A DNA stretch of 9,512 nt from Bacillota bacterium (GTDB taxonomy: Bacteria; Bacillota_I; Bacilli_A; RFN20; CAG-826), in contig JAEZSD010000066.1 in assembly GCA_023422095.1 (NCBI GenBank), forward strand, positions 1 to 9,512, in the 5' to 3' direction. Positions 1-6,498 of the stretch are shown here, in pieces. The notes under the pieces were generated by a model. The model was not told where the DNA came from. It did no database searches and worked only from the letters and a program-made list of their open reading frames with translations. Every line of letters starts with the position of its first letter. The first letter of the stretch is position 1. The translations under genes were made by a program, and so were the position numbers.

Positions 1-237
1 GATTTAGGCAAACCAGCTGGAAAAAGAGCGGTCATTCTTCATAACTCATCGTTAGATGGTAACAAAATCATCGCTCATTTTGCTGAGTCAAGCCATGTCG
101 TCAAGAGTGCAACCGCTTCCAAAGGCGAATTTGCCGCGACTATCGTTGATTTCGAAGGCAAAAACTGCGACAAGGGATGTTTCAAAGACATTATACAGGC
201 CTTACCTGGAGTAATTCGCTTCAGAGTAGTTAATTAA
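1..237 (+). CDS. serA: D-3-phosphoglycerate dehydrogenase, C-terminal ACT-domain fragment (5' truncated)
   Basis: The reading frame is open from base 1 and ends at TAA 235-237, giving the last 78 residues of a protein whose start lies outside the window. The fragment opens with DLGKPAGKRAVILHNSS, continues with KGEFAATIVDFEG and ends GVIRFRVVN. This is the pattern of the C-terminal ACT domain of the roughly 390-residue phosphoglycerate dehydrogenases of Firmicutes, which typically have a KGDYAYTIIDxxG strand and an IRVRVI-type end. Full-length SerA oxidises 3-phosphoglycerate to 3-phosphohydroxypyruvate in the cytosol, the first step of serine synthesis, and the ACT domain is the regulatory module. 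No catalytic residue is visible, so another ACT-tailed 2-hydroxyacid dehydrogenase remains possible. The gene converges on arcC across a shared terminator and is probably unrelated to the purine genes. Confidence 0.68.
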   Translation, partial: DLGKPAGKRAVILHNSSLDGNKIIAHFAESSHVVKSATASKGEFAATIVDFEGKNCDKGCFKDIIQALPGVIRFRVVN

Positions 238-252
238 TCACTTGATTAAAAC

Positions 253-281
253 AAAAGAGTTCGTCATTGAACTCTTTTTTT
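253..281. terminator. Bidirectional intrinsic terminator between the serA-like gene and arcC
   Basis: A perfect 10-bp stem AAAAGAGTTC (253-262) / GAACTCTTTT (269-278) closes a 6-base loop. On the plus strand it runs into T275-T281. On the minus strand the right arm becomes GAACTCTTTT followed by GTTTT. The hairpin sits 15 bases past the plus-strand stop and 17 bases past the arcC stop, so it can end transcription from both converging genes. Confidence 0.9.
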
Positions 282-298
282 GTGTTAAGTTATATAAC

Positions 299-1219
299 TT
301 ATTTTATAATTGTTCCGACCTTTTCGCTGAATGCCAATTCAGCAACTTCTAATGAAGAAATAATCGCAGTTTTTCCGGGCTTTTCTTGTAAAAATTTGCA
401 ACAAGCATTCACTTTGGGATACATGCTGCCTTTAGCAAAATAATCACCCTTTAATAGCTCGCTCATTTCATCCACTGAAATCTTTTCAATTTTTCTCTCA
501 TCGGGCTTTTTGTAATTAATATAAACATTATCAACAGCGGTTAAGATTACCAAATAATCAGCATCAACTAAACTTGCAACTTTTGCGGAAGCGTAATCTT
601 TATCAATTACCGCAGCGACGCCTTCAATTGTGCCATCCTCATTTTTAATGACTGGGATTCCACCACCACCCGCGCAAATAACCACATGGCCAGCTGCCAC
701 TAAGTTTAAAATGCTATTCTTTTCGATAATATCAATTGGAAGTGGTGAAGGGACAACTCGGCGATATCCACGGCCCGCATCTTCTTTCATGGTGTAACCT
801 TTTTCTTCAGCGATAGCTTTGGCCTGCTCCTCACTATAGAAGGTGCCGATTGGTTTGGATGGAGATTTAAAGAGAGGATCATTTTTATCAACAACTACTT
901 GTGAAACAAGAGTGACGACATCTCTTTGAATTCCTTGAGCTTTTAGCTCATTATCAATCGCGTTTTGAATATGGAATCCGATGTAGCCTTCGCTCATCGC
1001 TCCACATTCTGGAAAAGGCATATCAGGAACACTCTGAGCCTCAGTAAAGGCTAAGTTGATCATCCCAACTTGTGGTCCGTTTCCATGGACAATAATGATT
1101 TCATCTCCTCTTTTGATTAGAGAGACAATTGGCTTTGCAACTTTCTTGAGCAGTTCTTTTTGTTCTTCAGCATTGTTGCCGAGAGCGTTCCCGCCAAGCG
1201 ATACAACATATCTTTTCAT
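299..1219 (-). CDS. arcC: Carbamate kinase
   Basis: This cytosolic amino-acid-kinase-fold enzyme interconverts carbamoyl phosphate plus ADP with ATP, CO2 and ammonia. In catabolism it yields ATP. The product has 306 residues, close to the family norm of about 310. Visible signatures are SLGGNAL (residues 7-13), HGNGPQVG (45-52), MSEGYIGFHIQNA, GRGYRRVVPSP, AGGGGIPV and AVIDKDYAS, all characteristic of carbamate kinases. The start is well supported: AAGGAAG lies at 1229-1235, 9 bases before the ATG, and the protein begins directly with MKRYVVSLGGNAL. A promoter of its own lies just upstream, and it shares a terminator with the convergent serA-like gene. Its closeness to a purine-type hydroxylase operon parallels E. 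coli yqeA next to the hyuA/ssnA/xdhD genes. It may therefore harvest carbamoyl phosphate from purine breakdown, but no carbamoyltransferase gene is visible here, so that link is inferred. Arginine deiminase-type use cannot be excluded. Confidence 0.95.
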   Translation of the reverse strand: MKRYVVSLGGNALGNNAEEQKELLKKVAKPIVSLIKRGDEIIIVHGNGPQVGMINLAFTEAQSVPDMPFPECGAMSEGYIGFHIQNAIDNELKAQGIQRDVVTLVSQVVVDKNDPLFKSPSKPIGTFYSEEQAKAIAEEKGYTMKEDAGRGYRRVVPSPLPIDIIEKNSILNLVAAGHVVICAGGGGIPVIKNEDGTIEGVAAVIDKDYASAKVASLVDADYLVILTAVDNVYINYKKPDERKIEKISVDEMSELLKGDYFAKGSMYPKVNACCKFLQEKPGKTAIISSLEVAELAFSEKVGTIIK

Positions 1220-1246
1220 GTGAATATACTTCCTTAAATCTTAAAT

Positions 1247-1255
1247 AGTATATCA
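1247..1255 (-). promoter_or_regulatory. Extended -10 promoter of arcC
   Basis: Read on the minus strand, 1255 to 1247 gives TGATATACT, a TGn element joined to the -10 hexamer TATACT. No good -35 hexamer is found at the usual distance, only T-rich sequence belonging to the preceding terminator, as is common for extended -10 promoters. Transcription would begin near 1240, leaving about 20 bases of leader containing the AAGGAAG ribosome binding site. This would let arcC be expressed apart from the regulator gene upstream of it. Confidence 0.5.
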
Positions 1256-1260
1256 CGAGG

Positions 1261-1296
1261 CAAAAAGAAAAAAAGAGGACGACTAATCGTCACTCT
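1261..1296 (-). terminator. Intrinsic terminator of the regulator gene, overlapping its stop codon
   Basis: On the minus strand a stem with one bulged T (1292) pairs 1293-1296 and 1287-1291 with 1274-1282, closing a 4-base loop (1283-1286). It is followed by a T-rich tail, seen as runs of A at 1262-1274 on the plus strand. The TAG stop (1285-1283) lies inside the loop, so the last codons of the regulator form one arm of the stem. It sits between the regulator gene and arcC and should reduce read-through. Confidence 0.65.
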
Positions 1297-2167
1297 CTTT
1301 ATCATCGCCATCTTCATTGTCGAAGGCGTCAGCGTTAATTGACACTTTGATATCACTTTGACATTTCTTGCGCTTGATCACAGCATCAATTGGCCCAAAC
1401 AAAGTGTAATATAGCGGAATGGCTAGGAACACTACCCACATTGGGTGCCAAAGTTCAGCTGATAATCCAGGAACAACCATACACACGAAGAAATATGTGA
1501 ATGTCGCGACGAATGGCATGTTGAATTTTGAGAATTTTCTCGAAGCGATTGCGCGTACTAGGGACGCGATAATTTCTGGAACCAAGAAGACAACCCAGGC
1601 GTTGTGCCACATTCCCATAAGGGAACCAAGAAGAATGTATGTGACCAACGCGATAAGCATCAAACCTGATAAAACAATTCCGCTGATTTTGCCACCGCAG
1701 TCTTTTTCTTTCGGAGACATGCAAGCTTCGAAGTGGTGTTTTTTGTGTTCATCATTTTTTGCATCGGTGATATGAATGCCACTTATTCCAACGTGGACCT
1801 CACTGCCATCTTTATCGATGACGTGGATTCCACCAGGACCGATGTCGATCTTATCTCCCTTTGGTTTTTCTTTGTTAGCTTCCTCGGAATCACCATTTTC
1901 TTTGTTATCCGATGGCTTTTCCTCTTCTTTTTTAATTTGTTCGTCAACGATTGTTTCTACATCTTCATCTGTGCTTAATAGCTCATCAATAGAAACATTG
2001 TATAACTTAGCTAAACAAATGAGGTTATCCGTGTCTGGAGAGGCCTCTGCCCGCTCCCACTTAGATACCGCCTGACGTGATAAACCTAATTTATCAGCCA
2101 ATTCTTCTTGCGAGTATCCTTTTTTCTTCCTCATCTTAACTAGTCTGTCAGCAATTTCGATATTCAT
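1283..2167 (-). CDS. XRE-family transcriptional regulator with C-terminal four-helix membrane domain
   Basis: The 294-residue protein starts with a Cro/CI-type helix-turn-helix (about residues 7-62), including YSQEELADKLGLSRQAVSKWE. A charged Glu/Lys linker follows (66-107). Next comes a small repeated segment with GGIHVIDKDG (112-121) and SGIHITDAKN (129-138). A His/Cys-containing stretch (H141, H144, H145, C149, C157) leads to four likely membrane helices near 161-182, 188-207, 216-235 and 241-262, then a basic stop (RKK) and an acidic tail. The helix pairs carry matching WHNAWVVFL and WHPMWVVFL sequences, suggesting an internal duplication. It is probably a membrane-tethered DNA-binding protein that senses an envelope or ionic signal; no ligand can be named. 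The start follows GAGGGGG with about 8 bases of spacing. Inverted repeats lie over its promoter, suggesting autoregulation. Whether it also controls the divergent molybdenum-hydroxylase operon is open. Confidence 0.88.
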   Translation of the reverse strand: MNIEIADRLVKMRKKKGYSQEELADKLGLSRQAVSKWERAEASPDTDNLICLAKLYNVSIDELLSTDEDVETIVDEQIKKEEEKPSDNKENGDSEEANKEKPKGDKIDIGPGGIHVIDKDGSEVHVGISGIHITDAKNDEHKKHHFEACMSPKEKDCGGKISGIVLSGLMLIALVTYILLGSLMGMWHNAWVVFLVPEIIASLVRAIASRKFSKFNMPFVATFTYFFVCMVVPGLSAELWHPMWVVFLAIPLYYTLFGPIDAVIKRKKCQSDIKVSINADAFDNEDGDDKESDD

Positions 2168-2195
2168 AATTTTTCCCCCTCACTGATGACATTAA

Positions 2196-2223
2196 TTTAT
2201 CAATTTACTTTCGGTTGCGACAA
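2196..2223 (-). promoter_or_regulatory. Putative promoter of the XRE regulator gene
   Basis: On the minus strand TTGTCG (2223-2218) and GATAAA (2201-2196) are separated by 16 bases and lie about 30 bases upstream of the ATG, with the GAGGGGG ribosome binding site in between. The -35 element falls inside a GGTTG-CGA-CAACC inverted repeat. A protein bound there would block this promoter, as expected for self-repression. The hexamers are imperfect, so this is a moderate call. Confidence 0.45.
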
Positions 2224-2259
2224 CCAACTCTACTTTTCATTTACGCAACTATTGGTTGC
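2213..2259. promoter_or_regulatory. Paired GGTTGC/GCAACC inverted repeats, probable operators of the XRE regulator
   Basis: Site A is GGTTG-CGA-CAACC (2213-2225), a perfect 5-3-5 inverted repeat. Site B is GCAAC-TATTG-GTTGC (2245-2259), a 5-5-5 inverted repeat. Both contain GGTTGC, at 2213 and 2254, 41 bases apart, close to four helical turns, so two dimers could sit on the same DNA face. Site A overlaps the putative -35 of the regulator gene. XRE proteins usually bind such short dyads. Binding by this regulator is inferred from position only. Confidence 0.5.
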
Positions 2260-2295
2260 TTTTTCATTTTACACCCATTTTGGCAAATCGTTAAC

Positions 2296-2324
2296 TTGAA
2301 GCGGTAATAAATAACTTATACAAT
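2296..2324 (+). promoter_or_regulatory. Promoter of the molybdenum-hydroxylase operon
   Basis: TTGAAG (2296-2301) and TACAAT (2319-2324) are separated by exactly 17 bases, near the sigma-A consensus. Transcription would start near 2331, only about 10 bases before the mocA ATG, and no Shine-Dalgarno sequence precedes that ATG. The message would be leaderless or nearly so. An inverted repeat ACTTAT-ACA-ATAAGT (2314-2328) spans the -10 element and could be a repressor site. Confidence 0.65.
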
Positions 2325-2340
2325 AAGTATATTCATTAAT

Positions 2341-2907
2341 ATGATTGAAGGAATTATTCTTGCAGGAGGTTACTCCTCAAGAGCCCAGACAAATAAAATG
2401 ATGTTGAGGTTTAATGGCAAACCTCTTATTTTGCATACTGTTTTGAGCTTTTTGCCGTATGTTGACCATCTAAAAGTGGTAACTGGATTCTATGATTCTG
2501 ATATTCGAGAAGCCTTAAAAGATTTACCAGAAATCGAAATAACAAATAACCCTCATTACGATAAAGGCATGTTTTCCAGTGTCTTGTGGGGCGTTAAAAA
2601 TGTCGAAAGTGACATATTTATCATTCCAGGAGATTGCCCTTTTGTTAAAAGGGAAACCATGCTAGCGTTGAAAAATGGTAAGGGTGAATTACGTGTGCCT
2701 GTCTATCGAGGAGAAACCGGCCACCCACTATTCATTAGCCGTGAATTAGTAAACCAACTGAAGAAAGAGCCGGTAGATTATAATCTAAAAGCATTTCGCA
2801 ATCGCTTTAATTATGAAATAATAAACGTAGACGATGAAAATATACTTAATGACATAGACACAATAAACGATTATCAAGATTTGAATAAAAATCTAGAAGG
2901 GAAATAG
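2341..2907 (+). CDS. mocA: MocA/YgfJ-type molybdenum cofactor cytidylyltransferase
   Basis: Enzymes of this family join CTP to molybdopterin-Mo, making the cytosine dinucleotide cofactor used by xanthine-oxidase-family hydroxylases. The 188-residue length fits MocA/YgfJ (about 190). Visible features are the nucleotidyltransferase signature LAGGYSSR (7-14) with K19, NPHYDKGMFSSV (70-81), the metal-binding PGDCP (96-100), GETGHPLF (125-131) and a DIDTINDY end (171-178) typical of the family. The N-terminal signature lacks the usual RMG, reading RAQ instead. The ATG at 2341 is chosen because the protein must begin just before the LAGG motif, yet it has no ribosome binding site and probably starts a leaderless message. 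It is the first gene of the operon, one base before the FAD-subunit gene, as expected of a maturation factor made with its target enzyme. A GTP- or other nucleotide-specific relative is less likely given the neighbours. Confidence 0.85.
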   Translation: MIEGIILAGGYSSRAQTNKMMLRFNGKPLILHTVLSFLPYVDHLKVVTGFYDSDIREALKDLPEIEITNNPHYDKGMFSSVLWGVKNVESDIFIIPGDCPFVKRETMLALKNGKGELRVPVYRGETGHPLFISRELVNQLKKEPVDYNLKAFRNRFNYEIINVDDENILNDIDTINDYQDLNKNLEGK

Positions 2908-2908
2908 T

Positions 2909-3688
2909 ATGCGCGCAAAAAACTTTTATCGAGCCACATCACTAGACGATGCTTATCGCAAACTGTCGGAAAATCCAAAGAACGCGATTATCGCGGGAGG
3001 ACTTTGGATGAAAAAATTAGGTCAAAGCTATGAAACATTAATTGATTTATCTGATCTACGACTAAATCAAATAGTCGAATCAGAAGATTCTATTAAAGTT
3101 GGTTCTATGGTTACTCTTAGAAACTTTGAGACTTCGCCTTTAATTAAGAAAATATGTGGAGGAATTGCTTCCACAGCTGTTGGAGAGATTATGGGAGTAA
3201 ACTTCCGCAATTTAGCCACAATCGGAGGATCTGTGTTTGGAAGATATCCATTTTCTGATGTTGTTACTTCTCTTTTAGCTCTTGATGTCACCCTAGAGTT
3301 CTATCCCGAACAAAAAATGTCTTTAGAAGAATATTTAAGCTATCGTGGCAAAGTTCAAGGAATTCTTGTCGCCCTTTATATTAAAAAAGATGATGGCAAA
3401 TGCTTCTACAAGAAAGTCAAAGCCACTGCTTTGGACTTTCCTTTAGTGAACATCGCAATCACATTAAGAAACGACAAGCATTATATCGTTGTTGGCTCCC
3501 GACCAATGATCGCTTCCCTTGCTCATCAAGCAATGAAAGAAGCTGATGCTGGTGAGGATGTCTTGAAAGTGGCCAAAACTGCTATTAGTGAATATTCATT
3601 CGCTGACAGCGTTGCAATTGGAAAAGATTACCGCAAAGAAATTTCCGAAGTATACATTCGCCGTGGACTTAAGGAGGTCAGCAAATAA
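2909..3688 (+). CDS. FAD-binding subunit of a xanthine-dehydrogenase-family molybdenum hydroxylase (YgfM-like)
   Basis: This is the medium flavin subunit that passes electrons from the [2Fe-2S] clusters to an acceptor. The PCMH-type FAD domain shows IIAGG (27-31), IKVGSMVTLRNFE (62-74), RNLATIGGSVFG (100-111) and FSDVVTSLLALD (115-126). A CO-dehydrogenase-flavoprotein C-terminal domain follows, from about residue 160. At 259 residues it is shorter than classic XdhB-type subunits (about 290) and, from memory, matches the length of E. coli YgfM. The first FAD-binding loop is unusual: AGG is followed by LWMKK (32-36) rather than the common TDL, which I recall is also divergent in YgfM. AAGGG at 2897-2901 supports the start. 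The gene lies one base after mocA, and its TAA overlaps the next ATG (TAATG), so translation is probably coupled. Confidence 0.88.
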   Translation: MRAKNFYRATSLDDAYRKLSENPKNAIIAGGLWMKKLGQSYETLIDLSDLRLNQIVESEDSIKVGSMVTLRNFETSPLIKKICGGIASTAVGEIMGVNFRNLATIGGSVFGRYPFSDVVTSLLALDVTLEFYPEQKMSLEEYLSYRGKVQGILVALYIKKDDGKCFYKKVKATALDFPLVNIAITLRNDKHYIVVGSRPMIASLAHQAMKEADAGEDVLKVAKTAISEYSFADSVAIGKDYRKEISEVYIRRGLKEVSK

Positions 3689-4155
3689 TGGAAGTCAAAT
3701 TTGTCTTAAACAGGACCGAGGTCGTCCTAAATGTTCGTCCTGATGAATACCTTGCTGAAACATTAAGAAATCAAGGAATATTATCTGTGCACGTTGGTTG
3801 CAATGAAAGCAACTGTGGAACCTGCACAGTATTAATTGATGGGAAACCATCAATGTCTTGCAGTGTTTTGACTGCCCAAGTCCATGGCAAAAAAGTCACG
3901 ACTGTCGAAGACATTCAAGAAGAAGCCAATAGAATTGCTGATTATTTCTCGGATGAAGGAGCTGATCAATGTGGTTTTTGCCTTGTCGGATTTGCTCTTG
4001 TTGTTCACGCTCTAGCTTTAGAATATCCAGACCCAACTGATGAAGATATTAAAAATTATCTCGTTGGAAACCTTTGCCGTTGTAGCGGCTATCATGCTCA
4101 AATGGAAGCCGTTAAAAAATATTTAGCGGAGGTCAAAAAACATGCCAAAAAGTAA
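3688..4155 (+). CDS. [2Fe-2S] iron-sulfur subunit of the molybdenum hydroxylase
   Basis: This 155-residue small subunit carries two [2Fe-2S] clusters that link the molybdenum site to the FAD subunit. The N-terminal plant-ferredoxin-type cluster is bound by C38, C43, C46 and C58 in the order Cx4Cx2C...C. The C-terminal four-helix domain binds the second through C95, C98, C130 and C132 (QCGFC and LCRCSGYH). All eight ligands are present, and the length is typical of XdhC/CoxS/NdhS-type proteins. The start overlaps the stop of the FAD gene by one base and follows AAGGAGG (3671-3677). The end overlaps the next gene by 14 bases. The split FAD / FeS / Mo order is that of bacterial heterotrimeric hydroxylases, unlike E. 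coli XdhD, which to my knowledge fuses FeS and Mo parts. Confidence 0.93.
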   Translation: MEVKFVLNRTEVVLNVRPDEYLAETLRNQGILSVHVGCNESNCGTCTVLIDGKPSMSCSVLTAQVHGKKVTTVEDIQEEANRIADYFSDEGADQCGFCLVGFALVVHALALEYPDPTDEDIKNYLVGNLCRCSGYHAQMEAVKKYLAEVKKHAKK

Positions 4156-6460
4156 TTTAAAAGTCGTTAACAAAAAGACTCGTTCTGTCGATGGCCATGC
4201 TGAAATGATGGGTCGCCCAGTTTACACTGATGACTACGCCGCTCATGGTTCTCTTATTTGCAGAATGCTTCGTAGCCCTCATGCTTTTGCTCATATCAAA
4301 AATATCGATACCAGCAAAGCTGAAGCATTAAATGGTGTGAAATGTGTTCTCACTTATAAGAATGTTCCTCACGTGGCTATGTCGCGCGCTGGACAAGGCG
4401 CACCCGCTCCGTCCCCAATCGACAAATTCATCCTTGATGAGTATGTTCGCTATGTCGGTGATGAAGTAGCCTTAGTTGCCGCAATTAATGAGCAAATTGC
4501 TGAAGATGCTCTCAAATTAATCGAAGTCGAATACGAAGTAATGGAGCCAGTTCTTGACTATAAGACCGCTTATTTAAATAAAAATGTTGTTCACCCAGAG
4601 GAAGGCATTTCTCAAGCCTTTGAAATGGGCTTTAGACCAAAAGAAAACGTTGCTGCCACCTATGAGATGGAAATCGGCAATGTGGATGAAGTTTTCAAGA
4701 AATGTGATGTTGTCATTGAACACGTTGCTGAGACACAAGCGCAGGCCCACTCCATGATGGAGCCACACTGTGCTAACGCTCGCCTTGATGACCACAATCG
4801 ACTTGTCATTTATGCTTCTACTCAAACCCCTTTTCACATGCGTCGAATTCTAACTAAGACATTGGATCTCCCACTAAACAAGGTTCGTATTATCAAACCA
4901 CGTGTTGGTGGTGGTTTCGGCGGAAAACAAGCTTTTCACTGTGAGTTCTTTGTCGCTTTAGTGACATTGAGAACTGGTTTGCCCTCTCGCATGTCATACA
5001 CTAGAGAAGAAGTTTTTAGCTCATCCTACACTCGTCACCCAATGATGATATCCATGAAAATTGGAGCCAGTAAAGATGGCATAATTAAAGCCATTGATTG
5101 TCGCGCATTGAGCGATACTGGCGCTTATGGCGAGCATGCATTGACTGTTTTTATGATTGTCGGTAGCAAAGTTTTGCCATTATACAACAAAGTTGAAGCC
5201 GTTAAATTTGGTGGACGAGTGGTTTACACGAACCATGTTCCCGCTGGAGCCTTCCGTGGCTATGGAGCAATTCAAGGTAATTTTGTCTTAGAAACCGCAA
5301 TTGACATCCTCGCGGAAAAACTCGATATGTGCCAAATTGACCTTCGCAAAATAAATTCCATGAAAGAAGGAGAAACCTCCCCCATTTTTGAAATTATGGG
5401 TGAAGGAACCAAAGGAACTCCGATGATTATGGAATCCTGTAAATTACCATATTGTATTGACCGAGGTGCCGAATTAATTGGATGGGGCAAAAAATATCCT
5501 CGCGTCCAGGTTGGACCCCACACAATTCGTGCTGTTGGTATGGCCATTGCTATGCAAGGTAGTGGTATTCCTTTGATGGATATGGGTTCATCCTCGATTA
5601 AACTCAATGATGATGGCACTTATGTCGTTACTTCAGGAGCCACTGATATCGGACAAGGTTCTGATACTGTAATTACCCAGATTGTCGCTGAAGAATTAAT
5701 GACCACAGTCGACAAAGTGACAATTTATTCATCGGACACCGATCTCACTCCATTTGATGTTGGAGCTTATGCTTCATCAACAACTTATATTTCTGGAAAC
5801 GCCGCTTTAAAAGCTGCCCAGAAGATGAAAGAAAGATTAATCAGAGAAGCCGCTCGTATTTTGGACACCACTGAAGAAGATATCGACTTTGACGGTGAAA
5901 CATTCAAATCGAAGAATAAAGAGATCACACTTCCCAATTTAGCTCGACAAATTACCTATTCCAAGGAAATGAAACAAATCGCTGTTACTGAGAGTTATTT
6001 CGGACACGTTTCGCCTCCTCCATTTATGGCAGGATACGCGGAAATTGAAATCGACACTGAAACCTATGAGTACAAACTCATTGATTATGTCTCAGTGGTA
6101 GACTGCGGAACAACGATTAACCCAATGTTGGCCAAAGGCCAAGTTGAAGGTGGAATTGTCCAAGGCTACGGAATGGCTTCAACAGAAGCAGTTCTATATA
6201 ATAGCCATGGAAAATTGCTTAGTAATAGCTTCTCTTCCTATCATATTCCCACTCATAAAGAGATTACTAAATTAACAACCGAATTTGCTGACTCTTATGA
6301 TCCAACTGGACCATTCGGAGCGAAATCAGTTGGTGAAATTGGTATCGATACCCCTCCAGCTGCAATTTGTAACGCTATTTATAGCGCGATTGGTGTGAGA
6401 ATCAATGATTTACCAATCACTCCAGAAAAGATTATGCGCGCTGTTAAGGAGCAGAAATAA
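4142..6460 (+). CDS. Molybdopterin-binding catalytic subunit, xanthine-dehydrogenase family
   Basis: This is the large catalytic subunit of a molybdenum hydroxylase, the kind that adds oxygen from water to a heteroaromatic carbon such as purine C2, C6 or C8. Its 772 residues fit the split-subunit form. Visible family motifs are YASTQTPF (224-231), VGGGFGGKQ (255-263), PAGAFRGYG (367-375), GATDIGQGSDT (499-509), GAYASSTTYISGNA (541-554), DCGTTINP (654-661) and FGAKSVGE (725-732), with E732 at the position of the catalytic base of xanthine oxidase. The arginine of FRGYG is kept. The residue after GGFGGK is Gln, where bovine xanthine oxidase has the substrate-contacting Glu802. That suggests a substrate or orientation different from the mammalian enzyme. 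GGAGG at 4129-4133 supports the start. Purine (xanthine or hypoxanthine) is the best guess from context; nicotinate- or other hydroxylases are possible. The reading frame has no in-frame TGA, so any selenium would be a labile cofactor and not selenocysteine. Confidence 0.9.
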   Translation: MPKSNLKVVNKKTRSVDGHAEMMGRPVYTDDYAAHGSLICRMLRSPHAFAHIKNIDTSKAEALNGVKCVLTYKNVPHVAMSRAGQGAPAPSPIDKFILDEYVRYVGDEVALVAAINEQIAEDALKLIEVEYEVMEPVLDYKTAYLNKNVVHPEEGISQAFEMGFRPKENVAATYEMEIGNVDEVFKKCDVVIEHVAETQAQAHSMMEPHCANARLDDHNRLVIYASTQTPFHMRRILTKTLDLPLNKVRIIKPRVGGGFGGKQAFHCEFFVALVTLRTGLPSRMSYTREEVFSSSYTRHPMMISMKIGASKDGIIKAIDCRALSDTGAYGEHALTVFMIVGSKVLPLYNKVEAVKFGGRVVYTNHVPAGAFRGYGAIQGNFVLETAIDILAEKLDMCQIDLRKINSMKEGETSPIFEIMGEGTKGTPMIMESCKLPYCIDRGAELIGWGKKYPRVQVGPHTIRAVGMAIAMQGSGIPLMDMGSSSIKLNDDGTYVVTSGATDIGQGSDTVITQIVAEELMTTVDKVTIYSSDTDLTPFDVGAYASSTTYISGNAALKAAQKMKERLIREAARILDTTEEDIDFDGETFKSKNKEITLPNLARQITYSKEMKQIAVTESYFGHVSPPPFMAGYAEIEIDTETYEYKLIDYVSVVDCGTTINPMLAKGQVEGGIVQGYGMASTEAVLYNSHGKLLSNSFSSYHIPTHKEITKLTTEFADSYDPTGPFGAKSVGEIGIDTPPAAICNAIYSAIGVRINDLPITPEKIMRAVKEQK

Positions 6461-6498
6461 CAACATTCTTTGAATGGTGTTTCTAGAAAGCAGTAAAT

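Noticed and set aside
1419..2075. Several open frames on the plus strand and in another minus frame inside the regulator gene
   Set aside because: They lie within the XRE gene, have no family motifs or ribosome binding sites, and their translations are low-complexity reflections of the real frame, which has clear HTH and membrane domains.
3067..3291. Minus-strand open frame inside the FAD subunit gene
   Set aside because: It is antisense to conserved FAD-binding motifs and has no independent evidence of coding.
4574..5619. Minus-strand open frames inside the molybdenum subunit gene
   Set aside because: They are antisense to a gene with complete xanthine-dehydrogenase family motifs and show no start signals or recognisable domains.
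4142..6460. Possible selenocysteine in the hydroxylase
   Set aside because: The reading frame is complete with no in-frame TGA. Selenium-dependent enzymes of this family carry a labile selenium atom that cannot be seen in the gene sequence.
6461..6498. Possible promoter or hairpin in the gap before hyuA (TTTCTAGAAA at 6480-6489)
   Set aside because: The palindrome has no loop and no T-tract, and I see no convincing -35/-10 pair, so hyuA is most simply part of the upstream operon.
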